Assembly (NCBI GenBank): GCA_964616985.1
Contig: CAZTVF010000027.1
Span: 1-49,616 of the forward strand
Direction: 5' to 3'
Source: CAZTVF01 sp964616985
GTDB taxonomy: Bacteria; Planctomycetota; Phycisphaerae; SM23-33
Length of the DNA stretch: 49,616 nt
Under the pieces are notes generated by a model. That model saw only the letters and a list, made by a program, of their open reading frames with translations, was not told the origin of the DNA and ran no database searches. Shown in pieces: positions 31,652 through 41,533 of the stretch. The translations under genes were made by a program, and so were the position numbers. Each line of letters opens with the position of its first letter. Within the stretch, counting starts at the first letter, position 1.

Positions 31652-33862
31652 TCATTTATTCTCTGCCGCAGGTCCGGCGGGCTTGGTCTTGGCGCCCGGC
31701 GTGGGATCGAACAGCCTGGAATCTGTCGCCCGCTTGATCTTGAGAATCTCTTCCAGTGTCATATTCGACCGCTCGATCAGCTTGAGCAGTTCCTTCTCCG
31801 CTTCCTGGCGGCTGGTCTTCTCGATCATCTTCCGCAGGATCTCTTCCATCGTGGCGTGGATCTGCGCCTGGGCGGCGGCGATCGCGTCGCCCCGCTGCTG
31901 TATCGCCGCGGCGTCGCCCAGGGCGCCCGCCTGCCCCAGCAGGCCGATCGTTTCCTGGATCGGCTTGCCCAGTTCGGCCAGGGGCTTGGTGAGTTCATCC
32001 GTCATCTGGTCCAGCTCGCGCGGCAGGCTCACCCGGTTGCAACGCATCTCGGCCACGATCGCCGCCATCGTGTCGGCCGCCTTGGCGCATTCGGTGCCCA
32101 CGCTGGTCTGCAGGCGGCCCGACTCGGCCAGCAGGTTGCGGGCCGTGGCCAGGTCGCCGCCCTGGGCGGCCTCGACGGCCGAGGCGGTCCTCGTACGGGC
32201 GGTCTTTTCCACTTCCACCGCCTCGGAGAACTCCACGCGGAGCTCCTTCTGGCGGCGGATCATTTCTTCCTTCATGTCCTCGGGCTTGATGATCCGCAGT
32301 TCGATAACGCCGCTGCGCGAGCCGTTGGGGCCGCACGTGCCGTTGGGCTCCTTCGCCGTCGCCGGGGCCGTCAGCTGCGAAGGCATGTTGTCCCGTGCGG
32401 AGGCGACGATCTCGATGCTCTCGCCCACCTTCAGCGAATACTTCTCCAGGTCCAGCGTGTGCTCCACGCGGAAATCGCGAGACGAGGGCAGGTCGGTCAA
32501 CTCTTCCTTGACCGCCGGCGTGTCCTTTCTGGACATCATGACGTTGGCCACCGCGATGCCGTAGTCATCCTTCAATTGCACCACCAGCGGGATATACGCG
32601 TTGGGCGTCACCACCGCGCCCACCGAGTGCTTCTTCATCTCCACATCCGGCGGCAGGTCGGGCTGGATCTGCACCATGTAAGGCCGCTCGCGGCGGTTGG
32701 TCGAGCTGTCCGTGGCGGTCAGCACCATCTTGAAGCTCCGCGACAAGGCCACGTTTTCGCTGCTGACGGGGAACGAGCCCTTCAACTGCCGCTGGCCGGT
32801 GACGGTCATGTCCTGGACCTTCTTGTCGTCCACGTACAGCGTTGCCGACTGGATGTCCTTGCTCGCGTTGCCGTCGATGAAGATGGTGCTGCCGGGGGTG
32901 GCGACGAAGATGTCACGACCGCCCTCGGAGGAACTCGCCGGCCGCTTCATGTACTCCATGTGCTCGACGCGGAAGCGGATGTCCCTCATCGCCGGCGGGG
33001 GCACGACGGTGACGCGATGCTTGCGGCGGCCGTCGCGGCGGTCGTCGCCGCCGGTGGCATAGAAGGTGAACGGTTCGTCCACGGCAGGGATCTTCTTGCT
33101 GAACCGCACGCCTTCGCTGGCCTGGGCTTCGACCTTGACCTGCAGTTTCTCGCCCGAGGCGTATTCGACGTTGAGCAGGATGAACGGCGGCACCTTGCCG
33201 ACGGCCTCGACCGTGACGTCGAAGTCGTCGCCGCGGATGACGGTGAAGTCCGGGCCGCCCTGCACCACCAGGACCGTGTCCTGCGGCCAGTCGACGTCGG
33301 CAAAGGCGACGTTCCGCTGGAACCACATGGCCATCACGGGCTGCTGCCAGACGGTGAAGCCGATCAGCAGCCCCAGGGCGCAGGCGGCGATCATGCCCAA
33401 CTGGCGGAGGCGGCGGCGTTCGACGACGGCGCTGAAATCCAGTTCGCCGGCCAGTTGATTGGTCTCGGCCGCCAGGCGGCTGAGCATGGCGGGGCTGGCA
33501 TTCTCGGCCTGCTCGGGGGGGCGCTGCGAGAACTGCACCACGCTGACGAGGCGGTCGTCGAGTGTGGGATAATGCTTCTCCAGCAGCAGGGCCAGCGCGC
33601 TGGGGTCCATCGGCACCCGCAGGGGCGACACGAGCGAGCGCCACACCACCAGGCCCACCGCGCCCAGCGACACGGCCATCACCAGGCCTCGCAGCAGCCG
33701 GTCGGTGCGGAAGACGTAGTCGAAGGCGAGCGTGGCGAACACCGTGGCCACCAGCGCCACCAGCATCCAGGCCAGGCCTTCGTTCACCAGGCGCCGCCGC
33801 AGCGACTGCCGCAGCGATTGCAGCTTGTGACGCACTTCCGATTTGAGATAATCGTTGTTCAT
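31652..33862 (-). CDS. DUF4175-like membrane protein
   Basis: The product is 736 residues from the ATG at 33862. An ATG six codons earlier is equally possible, as neither has a good ribosome site. Two membrane helices near residues 32-48 and 58-74 and a third near 155-172 are followed by a long periplasmic part with Ig-like beta domains, including DFTVIRGDDFDVTVEAVG. A segment YGIAVANVMM follows, and then a charged coiled coil. This order matches the DUF4175 family of Gram-negative bacteria, whose function is unknown. It lies between the second VWA protein and the coiled-coil protein and is probably part of the same membrane assembly. Confidence 0.75.
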   Translation of the reverse strand: MNNDYLKSEVRHKLQSLRQSLRRRLVNEGLAWMLVALVATVFATLAFDYVFRTDRLLRGLVMAVSLGAVGLVVWRSLVSPLRVPMDPSALALLLEKHYPTLDDRLVSVVQFSQRPPEQAENASPAMLSRLAAETNQLAGELDFSAVVERRRLRQLGMIAACALGLLIGFTVWQQPVMAMWFQRNVAFADVDWPQDTVLVVQGGPDFTVIRGDDFDVTVEAVGKVPPFILLNVEYASGEKLQVKVEAQASEGVRFSKKIPAVDEPFTFYATGGDDRRDGRRKHRVTVVPPPAMRDIRFRVEHMEYMKRPASSSEGGRDIFVATPGSTIFIDGNASKDIQSATLYVDDKKVQDMTVTGQRQLKGSFPVSSENVALSRSFKMVLTATDSSTNRRERPYMVQIQPDLPPDVEMKKHSVGAVVTPNAYIPLVVQLKDDYGIAVANVMMSRKDTPAVKEELTDLPSSRDFRVEHTLDLEKYSLKVGESIEIVASARDNMPSQLTAPATAKEPNGTCGPNGSRSGVIELRIIKPEDMKEEMIRRQKELRVEFSEAVEVEKTARTRTASAVEAAQGGDLATARNLLAESGRLQTSVGTECAKAADTMAAIVAEMRCNRVSLPRELDQMTDELTKPLAELGKPIQETIGLLGQAGALGDAAAIQQRGDAIAAAQAQIHATMEEILRKMIEKTSRQEAEKELLKLIERSNMTLEEILKIKRATDSRLFDPTPGAKTKPAGPAAENK

Positions 33863-33934
33863 TCTGGGGCGTTCTCGCATTACGCAAGCTTCAGGCCTGC
33901 GGGATTAGACGATCCATCCGGGTGCAAGTTCCAA

Positions 33935-36544
33935 TCAGGCCATGTTGTGTTTCTTGCGGAGCATCCACTCAGCCGCCAGCAGCACCACGATCATCACCAG
34001 GGCGAGGTTGGTGTCCCAGATGAAGCGAGGCTCGTCGTGGATGCTCACGCCGCGGTCCACGGGAATCTCGCCCAGGCGGCCCAACTGGCCCAGGGTGAGG
34101 AAGTTCTCGGCCGGGTACGCCATCGCCTTCATGGCTGAGGCGTCGGCCTCGGTGCGGACGAACTCGGCCTGCGGGAGATCGATCTCGATCTGCTTGACGA
34201 TGGTGGATTCGTTGGCGTCGCCGTCGCCGGGGGCCGGCAGCAGCTTGAACGAGCCCTTGCGATCGACGGTGAAGTTGGCCTTGAAATGCCCGGGCTTCTC
34301 ATCGCCGACGGCGTTGGCGACGATCTTGCGGTCGAGGAGGTTCGTCGAGGCGTCGATCATCTGCACCTCGTACGACTTTTCCTTGCGCGGCTGGAACTTC
34401 TCGTCATAGGCCTCCACCTCAACGGTGATGGGCTCGCCGACGGAGAAGTTGTTGCCGCCGGTGGTGATGATCACTCGCCGGGCCTGCAGCGTCGCCAGGT
34501 ACCGCACGACGTTGGCCCAGAATCGCCGGTGGTACTGCCCGTCCTTGACGTAGCGCCACCGCCACGTGTCGTCGAAGCCGACGTACAGGACGTTGCCCTT
34601 GCCATAAGGCTGGGCGGCCACCAGGGGCAGGGGCTCGTTCTTGCCGCTCATGCGCCGCAGCGGGTTGGAGCTGACGGCCAGCGTGCGGGCGCCGGGCTTG
34701 CTCTTGTAGACCGGGTGGGCCCAGAACAGCCCGGGGAGGTTCGTCCAGACGTTCTGCGATTCCTCGGCCGTGCCGGCCATGCGCATCACCGGATGGTCCA
34801 TGCCGTACGAGGTCAACCGCAGCGGGTACGCCTCGGGCCGGCCCTCGGACAGGCGGGTGATCTCGTTGATCGCGTTGGGGGCCAGGCTCACCGGCAGCAT
34901 CTCGGCGAAGTCGGCGAATTCCTTCGCGCCTTCGCTGGTCAGCAGCGTGGTCTCGGCGTACTTGTTGCCGGCGATGAGGCACAGGCCACCGTTGTGCTCC
35001 TGCACGAAGGGCTTGAGCAGGTCCTTCACGAAGTGCTGATCGAAGCCCCCGCCCGCCGACGGCGAGGGATCGTACAGGATGATCACGTTGTAGCCGGGCT
35101 TGTTCTCATCGCCCGGCACGCCGATCAGTTCTTCGAGCGACTGCGGCAGCTGGGCCAGCTTCATCCCGTTGGAGGACGCCTGGTTGATGTCCTTGTCGGC
35201 GTTCTGCTGCCAGATGCTCGTGCGGTACAGGTCGGGCTGCTGCAGCAGGAAGTTGCGGAGGTACTGGAATTCCCACCCCGCGTCGCCGCTGACCAGCAGC
35301 ACGCGGATCTTCTCGTCGGCCACCGTCACCTGGGCCAACGAGGAATTGTCGGCGGTGTTCTGCTCGCCCACCAGGGGCTCGATGAGGGCGCGGTATTCGA
35401 AGTCGCCCAGTTCGTCGGGCTCCAGCTGCATCGACACGGCCTGCAGACCCTGGGCCGACTGGTTGGGGTCGCCGGTGGCCTCCAGCGTGGCGGCCTGCGA
35501 AACCACCCGCCCGTCGGCGCTGATGGCTTCCTTCCAGTCGGACTCGCCGATGGCCCGCTTCTGCAGCTTCACCGTCACCGACTCCCCGGCCATGTTGCGG
35601 TGGGCGACCATGGCGGTGAATTCCACGTTGGCGCCGCGGCGGGTTTCGCGCGGGGCCTGCAGGGCGGTCACGGCCACGTTGCGGGGCGGCGTGGACACGC
35701 CCACCGCCACCGAGTACAGCCGCACGCCGCGCTCGGCGACGTAAGCCATCGCGCTGGCGCGGCGGGTCTCGGCGCCCAGCGTGGTGATCTGGCCGTCGCT
35801 CAGGTGAATGATGACGGGGGCCCGCTGGCCTTCCATCAGTTCCATCGCGCTGCGCAGGGCCGAGGGCGGATTTGTCGAATAGCCCGACCGCGTCAGGCCG
35901 CCCAGGGCCTGGCGCACGCGGGCCGACGCCTCGTTGGGGTCGAACACGCCGCCCTCGGGCCGCACCATGTCGATCCGCGCCATCTCGCGGGTGTAGCCCT
36001 GCTGCGACTGGGTGGGCTGGGTCGTCGAATATCGCATGACCACCAGCGGATGGTCGGCGGCGAGTTTCACCAGCGGCCCGTCCTTGGCGGCTAGGGCCTG
36101 CACGATCATCTCGCCGCGGCTGAGGTCGGCCAGCTTCTCGGCCGGCACGTTCAGCATCCTCGCCAGTTCGTCACGCTGGGCGGCGAGGTTCGGCTCGTCA
36201 TACTTGTCTTTGAAGGACATGCTCTGGCTGTCGTCGATCAGCAGCACGACGCTGCTGCTGAGCGTCTTGACGAACCGCAGCACCACCGCCGGCTGGAAGA
36301 TGATGCCGAACACCAGCGCGATAATCAGAATTCGGAGGGTCGCCAGCGTGGCCTTGGCCCGGACGGGCGCCTCGCCCTCGCGCCGGTAGCTGCGGATCGT
36401 CAGCCACACCATGCCCGCCAGCAGCACCACCAGGGCGAAGTTGACGTACTCGTTGTACTCGGCCACGGCACGCAAGCGCCAGTCGCCGTGGGAGAAGATG
36501 TCTTCCACGTCCGAATTCAGCAGCCATTTCCACAAAGCTATCAT
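33935..36544 (-). CDS. VWA-domain membrane protein with GATase-like domain
   Basis: The 869-residue protein has two N-terminal membrane helices (about 35-50 and 70-88) and one at the C-terminus (about 845-860). Between them lie a von Willebrand A domain with the MIDAS motif DDSQS at 104-108, beta-rich domains, and a segment beginning KIRVLLVSGDAGWEFQYLRN that resembles a class I glutamine amidotransferase fold. No catalytic Cys-His-Glu triad was recognised, so it is probably non-enzymatic. The MIDAS implies a metal-dependent protein contact, typically remodelled by a MoxR ATPase such as the one in this operon. The start ATG abuts the stop of the BatA gene. Confidence 0.85.
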   Translation of the reverse strand: MIALWKWLLNSDVEDIFSHGDWRLRAVAEYNEYVNFALVVLLAGMVWLTIRSYRREGEAPVRAKATLATLRILIIALVFGIIFQPAVVLRFVKTLSSSVVLLIDDSQSMSFKDKYDEPNLAAQRDELARMLNVPAEKLADLSRGEMIVQALAAKDGPLVKLAADHPLVVMRYSTTQPTQSQQGYTREMARIDMVRPEGGVFDPNEASARVRQALGGLTRSGYSTNPPSALRSAMELMEGQRAPVIIHLSDGQITTLGAETRRASAMAYVAERGVRLYSVAVGVSTPPRNVAVTALQAPRETRRGANVEFTAMVAHRNMAGESVTVKLQKRAIGESDWKEAISADGRVVSQAATLEATGDPNQSAQGLQAVSMQLEPDELGDFEYRALIEPLVGEQNTADNSSLAQVTVADEKIRVLLVSGDAGWEFQYLRNFLLQQPDLYRTSIWQQNADKDINQASSNGMKLAQLPQSLEELIGVPGDENKPGYNVIILYDPSPSAGGGFDQHFVKDLLKPFVQEHNGGLCLIAGNKYAETTLLTSEGAKEFADFAEMLPVSLAPNAINEITRLSEGRPEAYPLRLTSYGMDHPVMRMAGTAEESQNVWTNLPGLFWAHPVYKSKPGARTLAVSSNPLRRMSGKNEPLPLVAAQPYGKGNVLYVGFDDTWRWRYVKDGQYHRRFWANVVRYLATLQARRVIITTGGNNFSVGEPITVEVEAYDEKFQPRKEKSYEVQMIDASTNLLDRKIVANAVGDEKPGHFKANFTVDRKGSFKLLPAPGDGDANESTIVKQIEIDLPQAEFVRTEADASAMKAMAYPAENFLTLGQLGRLGEIPVDRGVSIHDEPRFIWDTNLALVMIVVLLAAEWMLRKKHNMA

Positions 36545-38869
36545 TTATTGCACCCGCCGGGAGCGGCTGGGCCCCCGCAAGTCTGTGTAGTGACCGAATC
36601 GCTGACCGAGGAAAATCTCCGCCGCCAGCAGTGCCAACACCGCACCAATGAAGTACATCCAATAGTCTTTGCGCGGGGCCGTGCGCGATTCCTCCGACGC
36701 CCCCGCCGTCGCCAGCATAGACCGATACTCGTAGTCCTCCGTGCCGAACGCCGCCGTGATGCCCGCCTGCGCGCCCGGCGCCAGGTCGCCCTCGGCCGGA
36801 TCGAGATTCCGGGCGAACAGCACCTGCGACTCATCCCCGCGCGGCTGGTGCAGCCGCAGCGTATAGACGCCCGCCGACCGCGGCCGCTCGTACCGCAGGG
36901 CGCGGCCCTCGGCCGCCCGCTCCAAGGGCACTTCCTCTTCCTTGGGGAACTTGGGCGTGATCATCGACGTGGTGGCGTCGGCCCATTCCTTCGCCGGCGT
37001 GTAGACGATGGGCTGATCGACCAGGGCGGTTCGCGGGCGGTCGCCGCGGCAGAGCTGCGTCACCAGGCCCATCATCGTGGTGGCGTACGTGCCGACGGGG
37101 TCGCTGGGCCAGTCGCACCAGCGGGCGCTGCCGGAGGAATAGAACATGACTACCTCGCCCTTGCCGAACGAACGCGTCGCGATGGCGGGCGAGTTGCCTG
37201 CGTCGGCAAAGCGGGCGGCCACGTGCGGCGGCCCCGCGTCGCCCGCGGCCAGGGCGGTCGTCTCGGCCGCGGCGGTGAACACCCAGAACCGCACCAGGCC
37301 GGTGAATGCGCCGCCCTCGCCCTGGAACTTCTCCAGGAAGCGGTCGGGGCCGATCGACTTGGGGTTCAGGCGGAAATACTCGCCCGAGGGATCGGCCTTG
37401 CCTTGCGGCGAGCCGATTCGGAACGGCATCAGGCCCGAGCCGGCCGACCACATGTGGTCGTTGTAGAACCGCAGGTCCATGTGGCTGCCGCTGAAGATGG
37501 CCAGGCCGCCGCCGCTGCGGACGAACCGCTCCAACGCCGCCAGCTGCGGGTACGCCGTGTGACGCTCATTCGCGTCGGCCGGACGCGTCGTCACCGCCGT
37601 GTCCTGCGGGAAGGCCGCCACGTTCATCAGCACCACCACGTCGTAGTCTTCGAAGTTGACCGACGCCAGCGCGTCCTCGGAAATCACGTCGGGCCGGCAG
37701 CCGTACGAGCCGCTGCGGCGAGGGTCCAGCGCGCGGGTGAAGAAGAACGATTCGCTCTCGGTCGGGTCGGCGGCGTCCAACTGCCCGTCGACCACCAGCA
37801 CCCGCATGTGCTCGCGGACTTCGAAGGCCGCGAATGCCGTGTTGTCGGCCGGAAGCTCATCCTCGCTCAGCGTGGCCGTGATCACCGCGGGCCCGGCGAA
37901 CGTGCAAGTGATTCGGCATTCGACGGTCTCGGCCTTGCCCGGATCAATCTCCTTGATCGTCAGCATCGGCAGCGAAACCTCTCGCTGGCCTTCCTTGGTG
38001 TTCATGCGGGCGGCCATGCGGATCTCGACGTCGGAGGCGAGGGTCGTGCCGTTGTTGCGGACGGTGATTTCCACCCGTATCGGGTCCTTCGCCAGCACCA
38101 TGCGGTCCAGCAGCTTGATCTCCTGCAGCGTGAGGTTGTTCTTCGGCGCTCGGCCGTAGTCCAGTGCGGTCAGCTCGACGCCGTCCTTCTTCAGGGCGGC
38201 GATCTGCTGGCGGATGGCGGCCATCTGGTCGGCCGAGGAAAGATCCACGCGGCGGAAGTCGCTGGCGATCACCAGCCGCTTGGGGCCCTGCACGTCCTGG
38301 AACTTCTGGGCGGCGGCGGCCAGGCTGTCGGCGAGGTTCATCCGCCCGCTGGCGGGCTCAAGGGTCCTGAGCTGCCCGGCGAGGGAGTTGGAGTCGGAGG
38401 CGAAATCGCGGCGGGCGTAGGCCCAACCCTCGCCGTCGAGGCGGCTGGAAAGCAGCACGGACATCTGCTGCGTCCCCGGGATGCGTGCGGCCTGCTGGGC
38501 CAGGTCGCCGGCGGCCGTGCTCAAGGCCGAGGAGGTGCCCACCTTTTGCCCCATCGAGGCGCTGTCGTCGAGGACGAAGACGGAGGTCATCGTCCCGCTG
38601 CCGGAGGTGGGCCCGACCGCCTGACCGGAGCAGCCGACGAAGCGTCCCAGGGCCATGCCCAGCAGGAGGATCACCATGCAGCGGATGGCCAGGAGGATCA
38701 GTTCCTCCAGGCGTAGTCGCCGGCGGTTCTTCCGCAGGGAGTCCAGGAGGAACTTCATCGCGGCCCAGTCGCGCACCTTGAACCGCCTGCGGTTGAGCAG
38801 GTGGATCAAGATCGGCACACTCACCGCCGCCAGTCCTGTCCAGAATATGATCGGATGTAAAAAGGGCAT
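36545..38869 (-). CDS. BatA/VWA membrane protein
   Basis: The 774-residue protein starts at the ATG at 38869 with GAGG upstream. The N-terminus MPFLHPIIFWTGLAAVSVPI plus HLLNRRRFKV is the BatA (aerotolerance regulator N-terminal) module, with a second helix near 57-76. A VWA domain follows with MIDAS residues DDSAS (101-105). Then come Ig-like beta domains, a GATase-like alpha/beta domain (MRVLVVDGQ, FVRSGGGLAIFSGSHMD), and a C-terminal membrane helix (DYWMYFIGAVLALLAAEIF). Related Bat proteins act with MoxR ATPases and are linked to envelope stress. The gene is separated from the DUF58 gene by 491 bp holding a decayed insertion. Confidence 0.88.
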   Translation of the reverse strand: MPFLHPIIFWTGLAAVSVPILIHLLNRRRFKVRDWAAMKFLLDSLRKNRRRLRLEELILLAIRCMVILLLGMALGRFVGCSGQAVGPTSGSGTMTSVFVLDDSASMGQKVGTSSALSTAAGDLAQQAARIPGTQQMSVLLSSRLDGEGWAYARRDFASDSNSLAGQLRTLEPASGRMNLADSLAAAAQKFQDVQGPKRLVIASDFRRVDLSSADQMAAIRQQIAALKKDGVELTALDYGRAPKNNLTLQEIKLLDRMVLAKDPIRVEITVRNNGTTLASDVEIRMAARMNTKEGQREVSLPMLTIKEIDPGKAETVECRITCTFAGPAVITATLSEDELPADNTAFAAFEVREHMRVLVVDGQLDAADPTESESFFFTRALDPRRSGSYGCRPDVISEDALASVNFEDYDVVVLMNVAAFPQDTAVTTRPADANERHTAYPQLAALERFVRSGGGLAIFSGSHMDLRFYNDHMWSAGSGLMPFRIGSPQGKADPSGEYFRLNPKSIGPDRFLEKFQGEGGAFTGLVRFWVFTAAAETTALAAGDAGPPHVAARFADAGNSPAIATRSFGKGEVVMFYSSGSARWCDWPSDPVGTYATTMMGLVTQLCRGDRPRTALVDQPIVYTPAKEWADATTSMITPKFPKEEEVPLERAAEGRALRYERPRSAGVYTLRLHQPRGDESQVLFARNLDPAEGDLAPGAQAGITAAFGTEDYEYRSMLATAGASEESRTAPRKDYWMYFIGAVLALLAAEIFLGQRFGHYTDLRGPSRSRRVQ

Positions 38870-38893
38870 TACGTCCTCATTCGGCGTTCTCGC

Positions 38894-39338
38894 GGCCACG
38901 GAGAGCACGGAGAAACGCGGAGAAAAACATGAGACTAAAGAATCACTCGCTGCAGCCCGTCCACAAGTTTGTCCATGTTGAAATTCATCACCAGCGCCAC
39001 CTTTGCGCCAGCGGTTTTCAGGGTGCTGATCACCTGCACCAAGTCTCTAGGCCTCAGTGAATCGCCAAGGCCCTGTGCACTTTGATCGCAGCCCCGATGA
39101 TCCTCTGAGTCAGTTCCCAGTGCGGGTGGCTGTTCTCACGGCAATCCGCCGCCAGAACCTCCGCTCCCGCCTGCTGTAGATAACTCTTCGACATCGTCCT
39201 GCTTTCCGTCTTCGCTTCTTCTCTCTGAGTTCTCTGAGCCTCTGTGGTCAGCTTCTTCTTCTTCTTCTTCTTTTGCTTATTCTTCTGCAGCTGTTGCTTT
39301 TGCTTCTTCTCTCCGCTTTCTCCGTGCTCTCCGTGGCC
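38894..39338. mobile_element. Putative inserted element with 22-bp terminal inverted repeats
   Basis: The bases 38894-38915, starting GGCCACGGAGAGCACGG, are repeated as an exact 22-base reverse complement at 39317-39338. Beyond them the match continues with a one-base gap (CGCGGAGA against GCGGAGA). Inside are a deleted GxxExxY gene and a (TTC)6 run at 39253-39270. A related second unit ending CTGTGGTCAGC lies at 39213-39252. No target-site duplication was found. The element fills most of the 491-bp gap 38870-39360 between two operon genes. Calling it mobile is an inference. Confidence 0.5.
38935..39194 (-). pseudogene. Deleted GxxExxY-family (PD-(D/E)XK-like) gene remnant
   Basis: The minus-strand frame from the ATG at 39194 gives 46 residues. 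These include HWELTQRIIGAAIKVHRAL, the N-terminal signature of GxxExxY proteins, and the frame then stops at 39054. In a different frame, just downstream, ISTLKTAGAKVALVMNFNMD and KLVDGLQRVIL run to a TAG at 38935, which is the C-terminal signature of the same family. The central ~70 residues with the GLLE..Y motif and the nuclease-like core are missing, so the gene has lost an internal segment and shifted frame. Intact family members are about 125-140 residues and of uncertain function. Confidence 0.7.
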
Positions 39339-39360
39339 TTCCCGTGCTTTTGTGGTCAGC

Positions 39361-40287
39361 CTATTTCCGTGCGCTGGCCTTGCGGAGGGCGGCGGCGCGG
39401 GCGGCGAGGAAGGAGAGCAACGCGGCGTCGAGGTGGTCGGCGGTGGAGACCAGCTTGTAGTCGATCCTGCCGGCGATGCAGCGGCGATTGACGTCGCGGC
39501 AGAAGTCATCCACGGCCTTGAGGTAGCCTTCGCGAAGAGCGCGGGGCTCGATGATGACCCGCCCCGCCTGTTCCAGGCCGCGGAACATCGTGTTGCCCTG
39601 GAACGGGAACGTCAGTTCGTCCTCGTCCATGATGTGCAGCACCATCACCTCGTGGTCGTAGTGGCGGAAGTGCTGCAGGCCCTTGATCAGGCCCTCGATG
39701 TCCGTGAACAGGTCGCTGATCAGGCACACCAGGCCGCGGCGGCTGATCTTCTCGGCCAGGGAATGGCAGATCGGCTCCAGCGAGGTCTTGGCCCGGGGCG
39801 TCTGAAGGTCCAGGGCGTGCACCATCGTCTTGATCTGGTTGGGATTCGCCGAGGCCGGCAGGTACGCCTTCAGTTCCTCGTCGAAGACGGCCAGGCCGAC
39901 GGCGTCCTGCTGCCTCAGCAGCAGCATGGACAGCGAGGCCGCCACCGCGCAGGCGTAGTGGTACTTGGTCATGGCGTCGCGGCCGTCGCGGCGATAGAGC
40001 ATGGACTCGCTCGCGTCGACGATGAACGTCGCCTTGAGGTTGGTCTCCTGCTCGTACTGCTTGATGTAGTAACGGTCGGTCTTGGCCTGCACCTTCCAGT
40101 CGAGGTGCTTGAGATCGTCACCGGGCACGTACTCGCGGTGCGTGGCGAATTCGATCGAGAACCCGTGGAAGGGGCTGCGGTGCAGGCCGGAGATGAAGCC
40201 TTCGACCACCTGCCTGGCCAGGAGGTCCAGGCGGGTGATCTTCGACAGCACCCGCGGGTCGAGATACTTCTGTAATTCGTTACTCAT
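39361..40287 (-). CDS. DUF58-domain protein
   Basis: The 308-residue protein carries the DUF58 signature YVPGDDLKHLDW (53-64). A MIDAS-like DASES (91-95) lies in a VWA-type fold whose remaining strands include GLVCLISDLFTD. No membrane segment is seen. DUF58 proteins are usually encoded directly after MoxR ATPases and are thought to be their partners in assembling or activating envelope complexes. That is the arrangement here, although a 176-bp gap with a tandem GTTAAC repeat separates them. The ATG at 40287 lacks a strong ribosome site. Confidence 0.92.
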   Translation of the reverse strand: MSNELQKYLDPRVLSKITRLDLLARQVVEGFISGLHRSPFHGFSIEFATHREYVPGDDLKHLDWKVQAKTDRYYIKQYEQETNLKATFIVDASESMLYRRDGRDAMTKYHYACAVAASLSMLLLRQQDAVGLAVFDEELKAYLPASANPNQIKTMVHALDLQTPRAKTSLEPICHSLAEKISRRGLVCLISDLFTDIEGLIKGLQHFRHYDHEVMVLHIMDEDELTFPFQGNTMFRGLEQAGRVIIEPRALREGYLKAVDDFCRDVNRRCIAGRIDYKLVSTADHLDAALLSFLAARAAALRKASARK

Positions 40288-40301
40288 CGTTTGGCTTACT
40301 C

Positions 40302-40325
40302 GTTAACTGGTTAACTCGTTAACTC
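40302..40325. repeat. Three tandem 8-bp units GTTAACT(G/C)
   Basis: GTTAAC occurs at 40302, 40310 and 40318 in register as GTTAACTG, GTTAACTC, GTTAACTC. The run begins 15 bases upstream of the DUF58 start and is AT-rich in very GC-rich surroundings. Each unit contains a 6-bp palindrome, so it could be a protein-binding array. Confidence 0.6.
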
Positions 40326-40424
40326 GTGGTCGGCCGCTCGGTCGTCTGTGGCGCGCCCCGGGGGCCCGCCGGCCATGGACCGCGCGGCGGCCTGTGCCGG
40401 CGCCGCGACCCATGCGTGTGGGCA

Positions 40425-40451
40425 GGCGGCGGCCCGGCAAGGCCGCCGCCC
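40425..40451. repeat. Half copy of the dispersed GC-rich repeat
   Basis: GGCGGCGGCCCGGCAAGGCC opens a segment corresponding to the right arm of the element at 12607-12675, with two changes. It lies just past the MoxR stop at 40464, in the gap before the DUF58 gene. Confidence 0.45.
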
Positions 40452-40463
40452 GCACGTGCTGCC

Positions 40464-41519
<1,056 letters not shown>

Positions 41520-41533
41520 TCAATTCTCCTTCG

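Noticed and set aside
30908..34138. A 1076-codon open frame opposite the coiled-coil and DUF4175-like genes
   Set aside because: It is a shadow of Lys/Glu/Ala-rich coding sequence read as Phe/Ser/Leu-rich sequence, which gives a false membrane-protein look.
39054..39509. A 151-codon minus-strand frame with Lys runs that includes the GxxExxY N-terminus
   Set aside because: The upstream part is translated (TTC)n and TTCTCC-type repeat plus the antisense-frame end of DUF58. Only the last 46 codons resemble a protein family.
40302..40325. Possible CRISPR-like array
   Set aside because: The units are 8 bp and directly tandem, without spacers. No cas gene is present.
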